DNA from: UBA11606 sp049437325
Lineage (GTDB): Bacteria; Actinomycetota; Acidimicrobiia; Acidimicrobiales; Aldehydirespiratoraceae
Direction of reading: 5' to 3'
Length of the DNA stretch: 35,725 nt
NCBI GenBank assembly: GCA_049437325.1
Contig: JBMTIM010000033.1
Span: forward strand, 1-35,725
The translations under genes were made by a program, and so were the position numbers. The stretch's first letter is position 1. Each line of letters begins with the position of its first letter. Positions 16,577 through 25,062 of this stretch are shown here, piece after piece. Under the pieces are notes generated by a model. It had not been told where the DNA came from and did not search any database. It saw only the letters and a program-made list of their open reading frames with translations.

Positions 16577-16698
16577 CGTCACCGACAGTACCGATGAACC
16601 CCTGCCGGGGAGGGGCGAGAGGCGGCGCTGCCGGTTGACTGCCGGGCGTCGAAGCGGGTCCGGTACCCTCGGCACCTGATTTCGTCGGAGGTCAATCC

Positions 16699-17871
16699 AT
16701 GGCGAACCGGTGGTTCGAGACGGTTGCGATCGCGCAGCAGCGAGCACAGAAGCGGATTCCCAAGAGTGTCTACGGCGCGCTGATCGCAGGGGCCGAAGCC
16801 GGATTGTCGATGCGCGACAACACGACGGCATTCGACGAACTCGGGTTTCGGCCCATCACCGCCGGGCAACCGCCGGAGCGCGTGATGGAGACCACGATCA
16901 TGGGCGAGTACGCCTCCATGCCGGTGATGATCTCGCCGACCGGTGTCCAAGCCGTGCACCCCGAGGGAGAACTCGCCATCGGTCGTGCGGCTGCGGCTCG
17001 CGGCATTCCCATGGGGCTTTCATCGTTCGCCTCGACCCCGATCGAGGAGGTTGTCGAGACGTGTGGCTCGGTCTTCTTCCAGATCTACTGGGCCGGCGAC
17101 CGCGACTCGATGGTCGCTCGCATGGAGCGAGCCAAAGCAGCAGGAGCGAAGGGCATGATCCTCACGCTCGACTGGTCGTTCAGCCATGGCCGGGACTGGG
17201 GCAGCCCGCACATTCCCCAGACGTTCTCGATCAAGGAACTGCTGCCGCATGTCGGCGAGACGCTGATGCGGCCCGGCTACGTCCTGCGCTGGCTCCGCAA
17301 AGGCAGGATCCCGACCCTCGGCGTTCCGAACTTCAACACCGATGGTGGCAAGCCTCCCGGTTTCTTCGATGCCTATGGCACCTGGATGATGACACCCCCA
17401 CCCTCATGGGAAGACGTGGCCTGGCTCCGCGCCCAGTGGGACGGACCGTTCATGGTGAAAGGCATCGCTCGTGCCGACGAAGCTCGGCGAGCCGTCGACG
17501 CCGGGGTCACGGCGATCTCGGTCTCGAACCACGGTGGCAACAACGTCGACGGCATGCCGGCGTCCATCCGCACCCTCCCCGAGATCGCCGGTGCAGTCGG
17601 AGGTGACGTGCAGGTCTTGCTCGACGGTGGCATCCGACGCGGCTCCGACGTTGTGAAGGCACTTGCACTCGGCGCCGACGCGGTGCTGATCGGACGCGCC
17701 TATCTGTGGGGCCTCGCCGCCAACGGTCAAGCCGGCGTGGAGAACGTCCTCGACGTGATCCGCATGGGGATGGATGCCACGATGCGCGGTATCGGGGTCG
17801 CCACGATCGCCGACCTGTCGCCCGACGACGTGGTCGTGCCCGACAACTTCAGCCCCCCGCCGATCCAGTAG
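16699..17871 (+). CDS. mftD: Pre-mycofactocin synthase MftD (FMN-dependent)
   Basis: A 390-residue FMN enzyme of the alpha-hydroxyacid oxidase fold. In characterised systems it oxidatively deaminates the Val-Tyr-derived heterocycle (AHDP) to premycofactocin. The FMN barrel shows SPTGVQAVHPEGELA, FFQIYW, the catalytic-histidine segment SNHGGNNVDGMPA and the phosphate-binding DGGIRRGSDVVKALALGADAVLIGRAYLWG. N-terminal RIPKSVYGALIAGAEAGLS is typical of MftD. GGAGG at 16686-16690 precedes the ATG. It is not contiguous with mftC as in mycobacteria, but displaced by about 2.5 kb. The 3' end overlaps the convergent lipoprotein gene by 23 bases. Confidence 0.93.
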   Translation: MANRWFETVAIAQQRAQKRIPKSVYGALIAGAEAGLSMRDNTTAFDELGFRPITAGQPPERVMETTIMGEYASMPVMISPTGVQAVHPEGELAIGRAAAARGIPMGLSSFASTPIEEVVETCGSVFFQIYWAGDRDSMVARMERAKAAGAKGMILTLDWSFSHGRDWGSPHIPQTFSIKELLPHVGETLMRPGYVLRWLRKGRIPTLGVPNFNTDGGKPPGFFDAYGTWMMTPPPSWEDVAWLRAQWDGPFMVKGIARADEARRAVDAGVTAISVSNHGGNNVDGMPASIRTLPEIAGAVGGDVQVLLDGGIRRGSDVVKALALGADAVLIGRAYLWGLAANGQAGVENVLDVIRMGMDATMRGIGVATIADLSPDDVVVPDNFSPPPIQ

Positions 17872-18496
17872 CGCTCGACAACTCCTCCAGCAAGGGAGCC
17901 AACAAGTCGTCGACTGCGGTGGCGGTCGTCGCCGGACCCGACGACGGTTGCCCGTAGATCTCTCGTACCTCCTCGGCGGTGAGATAGGCCGGACTGTGGA
18001 TCTCCGAGATGGTGGCGTATTCCAGCGCCTCGTCGCCCTGCAGCAACTGCAATCGGTAGCGATGAACGGCGAGCGGTGCCGGCTCGTCGAGCCCCATCAA
18101 CTCGTAGACCCGCTCGGGGCGAGGCGACGCCGCCAACACGTCGTATCCCAGCAGTGGTTTGTCGATGGACCACCCTGCTGATTTGAAGGTCGCACCGATC
18201 GACTCGCCGGACACGATCTGCTGATGGGCAGCGCGCAACGGTGCAGGCATCGGGTCTGCGAACTCGACCACTGCCAAAGTCCGGGTGACGGGCTCGCCGT
18301 TCTCGAGGCTGTGAAGACTGGAGTAGCGGATGTTTTCGTCGGCGCGGATCACCTCCACGCCATAGGAGCCGAAGCGCTGCTCGATGCGTTCGCTGTTCAG
18401 GAGAGGCGGGGGCGATGAACAGCTGACCAGAAGCGCGATGCAGGTGGCCGCAAGCATGGCCAGGGGCCGAGTTCGGGGGCGTCGGAACTCAGACAA
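17849..18496 (-). CDS. Putative lipoprotein of unknown function
   Basis: A 215-residue secreted protein. Starting at TTG 18496 gives a lipoprotein signal: basic n-region (RRPRTR), hydrophobic core (LAMLAATCIALLVS) and lipobox LLVSC with Cys26. The ATG at 18457 would leave only 12 residues before the Cys and no basic region, so TTG is preferred. That start overlaps the end of the VOC gene by eight bases. The mature part (GSYGVEVIRADENIRYSSLH and later SAYLTAEEVREIYG) matches no family known to me. It converges on mftD with a 23-base overlap. Confidence 0.75.
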   Translation of the reverse strand: MSEFRRPRTRPLAMLAATCIALLVSCSSPPPLLNSERIEQRFGSYGVEVIRADENIRYSSLHSLENGEPVTRTLAVVEFADPMPAPLRAAHQQIVSGESIGATFKSAGWSIDKPLLGYDVLAASPRPERVYELMGLDEPAPLAVHRYRLQLLQGDEALEYATISEIHSPAYLTAEEVREIYGQPSSGPATTATAVDDLLAPLLEELSSATGSAGG

Positions 18497-19190
18497 GAGT
18501 GAACCGCACCCCGCTGAGGTCGAGCGTCTCACCGACCCGGTTCCGGTCGACGGCTGCGAGATCGATCGCTGCGAGGCCGTCGCCGCGACCGTCGCTCGAT
18601 GCCGTGAAACGAATCGTTGCGTCGTCGAGCTCGATCGTGCGGTTGGGCGTGACCGGCAGGCCGAGCGCCGCTGACCAGCGCATGGCCAGTGCGTCGGGGT
18701 TGTCGCTCTGGAGCTCGGCACCGACCATGTCGGCAGCGACCGACGACCGGGCATGGTAGGCGAAGTCGGGTCCGGCCCACGCCCAGCTTTCGGGAGGTTC
18801 GGCCTCGTCGATCGACACGATCGCACCGCCGACGTCGGCCGGATGGAGATGTATGCCCCGAATGCCCGGGCCGCTGGCGTCGAACACGACACGGATGTCG
18901 GTGTCGGCGAGACGAGTTCTGTGCGCGTCGAGATCGTCCACCTGCACGATCACCATGTAGCCGCCGTCGCCTCCCCGGCGAGCAAGGAATCGACCGGCAG
19001 CGGTGTCGTCATGCTTGGGAACGACGACCTCGAGCAGTCGATCACCGATCGGGTAGAGGCCGTGTCGGAGCCCAAAGCGACCGACGCCGGGATCCCGATA
19101 GCAGACCTCGACATCGAGTGCAGCGGTGATGGCTCGCTCGGTCGATCGAAGATCGCTGGCCACGGTGACGAGCTGGCGAAGTCGAATCAC
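18489..19190 (-). CDS. VOC superfamily (glyoxalase/dioxygenase-like) protein
   Basis: A 233-residue protein of two consecutive vicinal-oxygen-chelate modules. The first begins LRQLVTVASDLRSTERAITA, with ALYPIGDRLLEVVVP-type strands and GIHLHPADVGGAIVSID. The second ends with TIRFTASSDGRGDGLAAIDL. Such proteins bind a divalent metal and act as lyases, isomerases or dioxygenases. The metal ligands cannot be assigned with certainty. The start is GTG at 19190, with TAGCAA seven bases upstream on the minus strand. It is divergent from mftE and overlaps the downstream lipoprotein gene by eight bases, suggesting a two-gene unit. Confidence 0.78.
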   Translation of the reverse strand: MIRLRQLVTVASDLRSTERAITAALDVEVCYRDPGVGRFGLRHGLYPIGDRLLEVVVPKHDDTAAGRFLARRGGDGGYMVIVQVDDLDAHRTRLADTDIRVVFDASGPGIRGIHLHPADVGGAIVSIDEAEPPESWAWAGPDFAYHARSSVAADMVGAELQSDNPDALAMRWSAALGLPVTPNRTIELDDATIRFTASSDGRGDGLAAIDLAAVDRNRVGETLDLSGVRFTLV

Positions 19191-19290
19191 GGCCCTCTTG
19201 CTAGCAGCCTCGAACGTCGGTCGACGCAGACCGACCGTCTCCTCCGCTCGATGGATCGCCGTCGACAGGCCGGCTCGACGATTGTGGTCC

Positions 19291-19296
19291 TACGAT
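19291..19296 (+). promoter_or_regulatory. -10 hexamer TACGAT of mftE (leaderless)
   Basis: TACGAT lies six bases before the mftE ATG at 19303 with no ribosome site between. It also supports this start over an in-frame ATG at 19126, which would add sequence antisense to the VOC gene. Confidence 0.6.
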
Positions 19297-19302
19297 CGTC
19301 GG

Positions 19303-19974
19303 ATGATCCGACTCGGCGACTGCACCACCGAAGAGCTCGGTGCGGGGCGGGTGTTGTTGCTGCCGCTCGGTTCGACCGAGCAGCACGGACCGCACCTGCC
19401 GCTCGACACCGACACCGCGATTGCGACGGCGGTGGCCGAGCGCGCCGCCGCAACCATGCCCGAGGGAATCGCTGCCCCGGCCCTGCCGATCGGTGCTGCC
19501 GGCGAACACGCCGGCTTTGCCGGGACGCTCTCGATCGGTACCGACGTACTCGCTGCCGCACTCGTCGAGATCGTGCGGACGGCAGGTTCGGAGTTCGACC
19601 GAATCGTCGTCGTCAATGCTCATGGGGGCAACCTCGATGCAGTCCGGTCGGCGTCGGAACGCTGCGAGTACGAGGGTCGTCCGTTCGGGTTCTGGCACGC
19701 CCATGTCACCGACGGCGACGCCCACGCCGGCGATGTCGAGACGTCGGTGATGCTGGCGATCGACCCCGATCGTGTGCGAATGGAACGAGCCGAACCGGGG
19801 GTAACCACCCCGACCAGCGAGATCATCGACGAGTTGCGGTCGGGAGGACTGGCTGCCGTCACCGCCAACGGCGTGCTCGGTGACCCGACCCGAGCATCTG
19901 CAGCACGAGGCGAGCAGATCCTGGGTCGATGGGTCGACGAGGTCGTCGCGGTTTCTGAGAACATGGGGCCATGA
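19303..19974 (+). CDS. mftE: Mycofactocin peptidase MftE (creatininase family)
   Basis: A 223-residue metal-dependent amidohydrolase of the creatininase fold that in known systems cuts the modified C-terminal dipeptide from MftA. The metal site is visible in GSTEQHGPHLPLDTD (Glu26, His28 and an Asp at 35-37). VVNAHGGN and HAHVTDGDAHAGDVETS supply the remaining His and Glu ligands. The ATGA overlap with the next SDR gene indicates coupling. It is separated from mftD by two minus-strand genes, unlike the compact mycobacterial order. Creatininase itself is unlikely given the clustered mft genes. Confidence 0.92.
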   Translation: MIRLGDCTTEELGAGRVLLLPLGSTEQHGPHLPLDTDTAIATAVAERAAATMPEGIAAPALPIGAAGEHAGFAGTLSIGTDVLAAALVEIVRTAGSEFDRIVVVNAHGGNLDAVRSASERCEYEGRPFGFWHAHVTDGDAHAGDVETSVMLAIDPDRVRMERAEPGVTTPTSEIIDELRSGGLAAVTANGVLGDPTRASAARGEQILGRWVDEVVAVSENMGP

Positions 19975-20753
19975 GCCAGCGTGTCGCACTCGTCACCGGA
20001 GCAGGCCGTGGCATCGGCGCCGCCACGGTGCAGGCGCTGGCTGGGGACGGCTGGCACATAATCGCCGTCGACCGGTGTTGCCCCGACCCGGCGGTCCCGT
20101 ACCCGATGGCGACGGTCGACGAGCTTGCCGCGGTGGTCGAGCGGGCCGGATCGGCGGAGGCCTCCCATGCCGACGTTGCCGACGGCGAGCAGATGAACGA
20201 GGTCGTCGCTCGAGCGCTGGCGAACCACGGGCATCTCGATGCGGTGGTGTGTGCCGCCGGGATCGTTGCCGGAGGGAGCCCGGTGTGGGAGGTCCCCGAC
20301 GCCGAGTGGAACGCAGTGATCGGCACCGACCTGACCGGCGTCTTCACCACCGTTCGCGCTGCGATGGCGGCCGTGCTCGAAGCCGATGCAGGCCGCGTCG
20401 TTGCGGTTGCATCTGCCGCCGGGTCGTTGGGACTGCGGCACATGGCACCGTACGCAGCCGCCAAACACGGGGTGATCGGGCTCGTTCGCTCGTTGGCTGC
20501 CGATCTCGCCGGCACCGGTGTCACCGCCAACGCGGTCGCACCGGGCTCCACGGTCACGCCCAGCCTCGACGAGTCGGCCCGACTCTACGGGCTCGATTCG
20601 ACCGCCGACTTCATTCGGCATCAAGAACCTCTCGGTCGACTGATCGATCCGGGGGAGGTTGCCGCCACTATTGCGTGGCTCTGCTCGCCGGCGGCTGCTG
20701 CGATCACCGGCGCAGTGATTCCGGTAGACGGCGGCATGACCGCCACTCCGTGA
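19971..20753 (+). CDS. Mycofactocin-associated SDR family oxidoreductase
   Basis: A 260-residue SDR. TGAGRGIG is at 9-16, CAAG at 94-97, catalytic Ser148, Tyr161 and Lys165 (YAAAK), and the C-terminus GAVIPVDGGM is conserved. The inserted segment VDRCCPDPAVPYPMATVDEL after the second strand, in place of the usual acidic/basic NAD(P) selector region, is typical of the SDR subfamily that accompanies mftE/mftF. Such SDRs are thought to hold NAD so tightly that mycofactocin must re-oxidise it. It is coupled to mftE by a four-base overlap. The substrate is unknown. Confidence 0.9.
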   Translation: MSQRVALVTGAGRGIGAATVQALAGDGWHIIAVDRCCPDPAVPYPMATVDELAAVVERAGSAEASHADVADGEQMNEVVARALANHGHLDAVVCAAGIVAGGSPVWEVPDAEWNAVIGTDLTGVFTTVRAAMAAVLEADAGRVVAVASAAGSLGLRHMAPYAAAKHGVIGLVRSLAADLAGTGVTANAVAPGSTVTPSLDESARLYGLDSTADFIRHQEPLGRLIDPGEVAATIAWLCSPAAAAITGAVIPVDGGMTATP

Positions 20754-20795
20754 CCCGTTCGTCGGCAGGTAGCCAGTCGATGGGTTGGTGCCTGA

Positions 20796-21914
20796 TCAGC
20801 CGGCGAGCATCTCGGTCAAGAGTTCCTTGAAGCGGAACGCGTCGTCGGGGTCGTCGGTCCACTCTTCGGTTCCGAAATGCACGCTCCGGGCGTGCACCCT
20901 CGCCATGATCGACGCGTGGCGGGCAGCCGTGTAGACGAGCTCGAAACGAAGATCCCCCACATCGACCCCCGTCAACGCGCCATAGGTCTCGCGAACGTCT
21001 TCGGGTCGGAGCATCTCGGGCAGCGTGTCGACGCCGTACTTGTGCAACACGAACTCGAAGAAGCGATGCAGGAAACACATCCAGGCGACGTCGAGACCGG
21101 GCGGTGCGATGGTCGCCATCTCCCAGTCGAGAACGGAGACCGGGTCGGTGCTGTCGTGTGCGTACATGATGTTGCCGATCCGAGCGTCGCCCCACGAGAT
21201 CGCACTCGGCTGTTCGTCCGGCCAGTTCGTCTCGATCCAGGCGTGGGCCCGCTCGATCGTGGGGAACCGTCGTCCTGCGCTGTCGACCATCCACTCGTAG
21301 AACGCCTTCTCCTGGGCGAAGTGTCGTTCGAGCGGCGTGGCCCCGAGCGTCGCGTCGGCCTGAAGGAACGCGGCCGAGCCGTCGCTGATGTCGATCGAGT
21401 GGATGCCGGCGAGGACGGCGACACTCTTGTCCTGCAGCGCTCGACGCTCGGTATCGGTGAGATCACGAACCCAACCGTCCATCGGGTACGGGAGGATGTC
21501 GGGCGGGACCCGACCGTCGACCTTCTCCATCACGAAGAACGGCACGTCGAGATGCCTCGGGTCGGGTTCGTTCCAGCGCACCGTCGGGACGGGCACGTCG
21601 CTGCGGTCGGCGACCAGCCCGATGACGCGAGCCTGCTTGTCGAGGTCGTACTCGGCGAAGATGGGGACGTCGTCGTCCGCCGGAGCAAGACGGGCGACGA
21701 ACGACCCGGACTCGTCATTGAACGAGGCATTGAAGAAGACCGACTCGCTCGACATGCCGTTGGCATCCGGTGACGATGCATCGGTCACGGTTGCCGACGG
21801 GTCTCCCGTGATCTCGGCGAGCCACACCCCCAACCGGTCGGCCAGTTCCTCCGGGGATCGCGACGTCTTGACCACCACCATGTCGTCGGTGTCGGGAGCA
21901 CGTTCATCGGGCAT
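20796..21914 (-). CDS. APH-family (aminoglycoside phosphotransferase-like) small-molecule kinase
   Basis: A 372-residue protein-kinase-like phosphotransferase. The N-lobe has FVARLAPADDD, with a possible ATP-binding basic residue. The catalytic loop is ISWGDARIGNIMY, with the Asp base and Asn, and the metal-binding motif is VLDWEMA. FFVMEKVDGRVP marks the hinge. Length and style are those of the APH proteins found beside acyl-CoA dehydrogenases (ACAD10/11-like), which may phosphorylate hydroxyacyl substrates. Antibiotic resistance is unlikely. The start at 21914 has TACCGT six bases upstream. It is divergent from the NDMA-type dehydrogenase. Confidence 0.87.
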   Translation of the reverse strand: MPDERAPDTDDMVVVKTSRSPEELADRLGVWLAEITGDPSATVTDASSPDANGMSSESVFFNASFNDESGSFVARLAPADDDVPIFAEYDLDKQARVIGLVADRSDVPVPTVRWNEPDPRHLDVPFFVMEKVDGRVPPDILPYPMDGWVRDLTDTERRALQDKSVAVLAGIHSIDISDGSAAFLQADATLGATPLERHFAQEKAFYEWMVDSAGRRFPTIERAHAWIETNWPDEQPSAISWGDARIGNIMYAHDSTDPVSVLDWEMATIAPPGLDVAWMCFLHRFFEFVLHKYGVDTLPEMLRPEDVRETYGALTGVDVGDLRFELVYTAARHASIMARVHARSVHFGTEEWTDDPDDAFRFKELLTEMLAG

Positions 21915-21920
21915 GGCCGC

Positions 21921-21926
21921 ACGGTA
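21921..21926 (-). promoter_or_regulatory. -10 hexamer TACCGT of the APH-like gene (leaderless)
   Basis: TACCGT on the minus strand is six bases before the ATG at 21914, without an intervening ribosome site. Confidence 0.55.
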
Positions 21927-22014
21927 GTCAGGCCGGTTGCGCCCGGCGAACTGTCCTGCGACCGCAGCCGCTGGTACCTTCTGGCCGTTCCCCGCCAGCG
22001 ATGAGGAGACCGAG

Positions 22015-23127
22015 ATGAAGACCCGTGCCGCAGTGCTGCGTGAGGTCGGCGCCGACTGGAGCGTCGAAGAGATCGAGCTCGACGAGCCGAAGGCGGGGGA
22101 GATCCTCGTCAAGACGGGTGCTGCTGGCATGTGTCACTCCGACGAGCACGCCCATGACGGCACCATGCCGGTCCCGCTGCCCATCATCGGTGGTCACGAG
22201 GGTTCCGGCACCGTCATCGGACTCGGTCCCGGTGTCACCGAGTTCGAGATCGGCGACCAGATCTCCTGTTCGTTCATCCCATCGTGCGGGAAATGCACGT
22301 GGTGCGCCCGTGGCCAGCAGAACCTGTGTGATCTCGGTGCCAAACTGATGGAGCCCGGCATGATCGACGGCTCGCACCGTCACCACGACGCTGCTGGCAA
22401 TCCGCTCACGCCGCTGCTCAAGCTCGGGACCTTCGCCGAACACATGGTGTTGAGTGTCGATTCGGCCATCAAGATCCAAAAGGACGTGCCGGCCGGTCCG
22501 GCTGCGCTCGTCAGCTGCGGTGTCACCACGGGCTACGGCTCGGCCGTGAATCGGGCCGAGGTCACGGCCGGCGACACCGTGGTGGTCGTCGGTTGCGGTG
22601 GACTCGGCACGGCCGCCATCCAAGGGGCGAAGGTTGCCGGGGCCAAAAACATCGTCGCCATCGACCCGTCCGAGTTCAAGCGCGAGAGCGCAATGGAGTT
22701 CGGTGCGACGCATTCGGCCCCGTCGATGGAAGAGGCGATGGAACTGGTGGGCGGTCTGACCGACGGCGTGCAGGCCGACTCGGTGATCCTCACCCCGTCG
22801 GTCCTCACCGGCGACTTGATCGCTCCGGCCCAGTTCCTCACCCGCAAGGGCGGAACCGTTGTCGCCACGGCGGTGGCCCCCGCCGCCCAGATGGACGTTC
22901 AGCTCAACCTGTTCATGTTCTCGATGATGAACCAGGAGTTGAAAGGCTGCCTGTTCGGCTCCACCGCGCCGCGCAAGGAAATCCCGCACCTGCTGTCGAT
23001 GTACCAGGCAGGCCAGCTGAAGCTGGACGAGATGATCACCAACACCTACACCCTCGACCAGGTGAACGAGGGCTACGCCGACATGATGGCGAACAAGAAC
23101 ATCCGCGGCGTCATCACCTTCGACTGA
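22015..23127 (+). CDS. NDMA-type zinc alcohol dehydrogenase, probable mycofactocin client
   Basis: A 370-residue MDR dehydrogenase of the NDMA-dependent (Rxyl_3153/AdhB-like) family. The catalytic zinc site is Cys40 (GMCHSDEH), His61-Glu62 and Cys in LVSCGVTTGYG. The structural zinc lobe is Cys91, 94, 97 and 105 (CGKCTWCARGQQNLC), followed by DLGAKLMEPGMI. Members retain NAD(H) in the active site and need an external acceptor, mycofactocin in vivo. GAGGAG at about 22003-22008 precedes the ATG, and TACCTT at 21975-21980 may be the -10 element. The MoxR gene begins ten bases after its stop, so the two are probably co-transcribed. Confidence 0.92.
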   Translation: MKTRAAVLREVGADWSVEEIELDEPKAGEILVKTGAAGMCHSDEHAHDGTMPVPLPIIGGHEGSGTVIGLGPGVTEFEIGDQISCSFIPSCGKCTWCARGQQNLCDLGAKLMEPGMIDGSHRHHDAAGNPLTPLLKLGTFAEHMVLSVDSAIKIQKDVPAGPAALVSCGVTTGYGSAVNRAEVTAGDTVVVVGCGGLGTAAIQGAKVAGAKNIVAIDPSEFKRESAMEFGATHSAPSMEEAMELVGGLTDGVQADSVILTPSVLTGDLIAPAQFLTRKGGTVVATAVAPAAQMDVQLNLFMFSMMNQELKGCLFGSTAPRKEIPHLLSMYQAGQLKLDEMITNTYTLDQVNEGYADMMANKNIRGVITFD

Positions 23128-23137
23128 ATCGATTCCT

Positions 23138-24079
23138 GTGACCGCCCTCACCGATCCCTCTGTCATCGGCGGGCTGTGCGAGCGAGTGGTCGGCCGTCGC
23201 CGCGAACTCGAGGTGCTGTTGGCAGCGCTCGCCGCCGATCGTCACGTGCTGCTCGAAGGTCCACCCGGTACCGGGAAGTCGACGATTCTCCGCGAGGTTG
23301 CCAGCGCGGCAGGGACCGGATTCGTGTTCGTCGAGGGCAACGCCGAGCTGACCCCGGCCCGTCTGGCCGGTCAGTTCGATCCGTCACGGGTACTGGAGGA
23401 TGGCTACGTCGAAGACGTGTTCATCGACGGTCCACTCGTCGAAGCGCTTCGCAACGGTTCGCTGCTGTACGTCGAAGAGTTGAATCGGGTGCCGGAGGAG
23501 ACCGTCAACCTTCTGATCACGGTGATGAGCGAGGGGGAGCTCACGCTGCCACGGCTCGGTCGGATCGATGCCGCCGACGGGTTCCGGCTTGTGGCGGCCA
23601 TGAACCCCTTCGACAACATCGGTACCGCTCGAGTGTCGGGCGCCGTCTACGACCGCATGTGCCGGGTCGCCATGGGCTACCAATCCCTCGACGACGAGTC
23701 CGACATCGTCGTGCGCAACACCACCACCGACGATCGCACGCTTCGCAAGCGGGCGGTCACGATCACGCGTGCGACACGCACCCACGGCGATGTTCGGGTC
23801 GGTTCATCGGTTCGCGGAGCGATCGATCTCGTCGAGGTTGCCCATCAGCTCGCATCGATGCGGCGACTGCCGGTGCACGACGCCGATCTGGGGCTCGATG
23901 CGGCGCTGACGTCGCTGTCCGGCCGCATCCGCCTGCACGAGGGCGGCGACAAAACCCCCGAGGGTGTCATCACCGAACTGTGGGAGGCCGTACTCGCAGC
24001 CGAGAAGCCGCAGGCAGAGGCCGACACCGACTCGGGAAAAGCGACCGCCCCGGACGGGGCGACAGCGGCGCCCCGCTGA
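23138..24079 (+). CDS. MoxR-family AAA+ ATPase
   Basis: A 313-residue AAA+ ATPase of the MoxR/CbbQ-like group, chaperones that remodel or insert metals or cofactors into partner enzymes together with a VWA protein. Walker A is GPPGTGKS (41-48) and Walker B LLYVEELNR (109-117). GELTLPRLGRIDAADGFRLVAAMNPFD covers the sensor region, and YDRMCRVAMGY gives an arginine-finger-like position. The Ala/Pro/Thr-rich C-terminal tail (from about residue 285) is low-complexity. It starts with GTG ten bases after the alcohol dehydrogenase, which suggests that dehydrogenase as its substrate by analogy with moxR genes near methanol dehydrogenase; this is inference. The VWA partner follows immediately. Confidence 0.9.
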   Translation: MTALTDPSVIGGLCERVVGRRRELEVLLAALAADRHVLLEGPPGTGKSTILREVASAAGTGFVFVEGNAELTPARLAGQFDPSRVLEDGYVEDVFIDGPLVEALRNGSLLYVEELNRVPEETVNLLITVMSEGELTLPRLGRIDAADGFRLVAAMNPFDNIGTARVSGAVYDRMCRVAMGYQSLDDESDIVVRNTTTDDRTLRKRAVTITRATRTHGDVRVGSSVRGAIDLVEVAHQLASMRRLPVHDADLGLDAALTSLSGRIRLHEGGDKTPEGVITELWEAVLAAEKPQAEADTDSGKATAPDGATAAPR

Positions 24080-24129
24080 CCCTCGAAGGCGACGACGCCC
24101 AGCAGGCGCTCGCCGACGAGAACCGACGG

Positions 24130-25002
24130 ATGACCCCGCGTCCGCAATTGGCCCGGGATCCGAAGTTCGAAGAGATCAGCCCCGATGTCGGCCAGATCGA
24201 CGACGACGCACTCGCCGAACTCGCAGCGGACGACCCCGACCATGCCCTGTCGTTGCTTGCGCAGATGCGGAGCGCGACCGATCGCACGCTGGCAGTCCTG
24301 GCCGCGCGCCTCGCCGGGCGACTCGTCCTCGATGTTGCCAAAGCGGGACCGGTGCGGGCCCGGGGTGTGGGCTCGATGGTGTCGTCGCCGGCCGATCGAG
24401 TCGACGGCGACATCGATCTTGAGGCGTCGATCGACACCCTCGTGCACGCACGAGCCTCGGGCGAAGCGATCGATCCCGCCGATCTTCGGGTTCGTCACTG
24501 GACCCAGCCGGCGACGGCGCTGTGTCTCGTGATCGACCGGAGCGGTTCGATGAGCGGAAAACGGCTCGCAACCGCCGCTGTTGCTGCGGCGGCGTGCGCA
24601 CACCGAGCACCGGTGGACTGGTCGGTGCTGGCGTTCGCCGATCGGGTGATTGCGGTCAAGAGCCAGGACGACGCACGCTCATCGCTCGGGGTCGTCGATG
24701 ATCTGCTGCGACTTCGGGGCCAGGGCACGACCGACCTTGCCGGTGCGCTCATCGCCGCAGCCCGCCAACTCGACCGGTCGCGAGCGAAGCGTCGGGTCAC
24801 GATTCTGATGTCGGATTGTCGAGCCACGACCGGCGCCGATGCGCTTCCCGCCGCTCGGCGACTCGACGAGTTGTGCATCATGGCGCCAGCCGACGATGCC
24901 GACGATGCCGAGACGTTCGCAAGGCAGGTGGGAGCCACCCTCGCCACAGTCGAGGAGCCGAGTGACATACCTGCTGCATTCCTCCGTGTCCTCGAGCGCT
25001 GA
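24130..25002 (+). CDS. VWA-domain protein, partner of MoxR ATPase
   Basis: A protein of about 290 residues with a C-terminal von Willebrand A domain. The MIDAS metal site begins LCLVIDRSGSMSGKR (Asp136, Ser138, Ser140), with a Thr in GQGTTDLAGAL as the second element and ILMSDCRATTG as the third. The N-terminal 120 residues are helical and acidic. The reading frame is open far upstream inside the MoxR gene in another frame. The first reasonable ATG is 24130, while a CTG at 24076 overlapping the MoxR stop is another possibility. MoxR/VWA pairs resemble the BchI/BchD and CoxD/CoxE systems. Confidence 0.85.
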   Translation: MTPRPQLARDPKFEEISPDVGQIDDDALAELAADDPDHALSLLAQMRSATDRTLAVLAARLAGRLVLDVAKAGPVRARGVGSMVSSPADRVDGDIDLEASIDTLVHARASGEAIDPADLRVRHWTQPATALCLVIDRSGSMSGKRLATAAVAAAACAHRAPVDWSVLAFADRVIAVKSQDDARSSLGVVDDLLRLRGQGTTDLAGALIAAARQLDRSRAKRRVTILMSDCRATTGADALPAARRLDELCIMAPADDADDAETFARQVGATLATVEEPSDIPAAFLRVLER

Positions 25003-25062
25003 ATCTCCGCTTCGGGACCTTGGTCCCTCCCCCTGCGCAGTGACGCGTGCGACGCTGTAGAC

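Noticed and set aside
20796..21914. APH-like protein as an aminoglycoside resistance gene
   Set aside because: The motif set and length fit the kinases found with acyl-CoA dehydrogenases; nothing points to antibiotic substrates.
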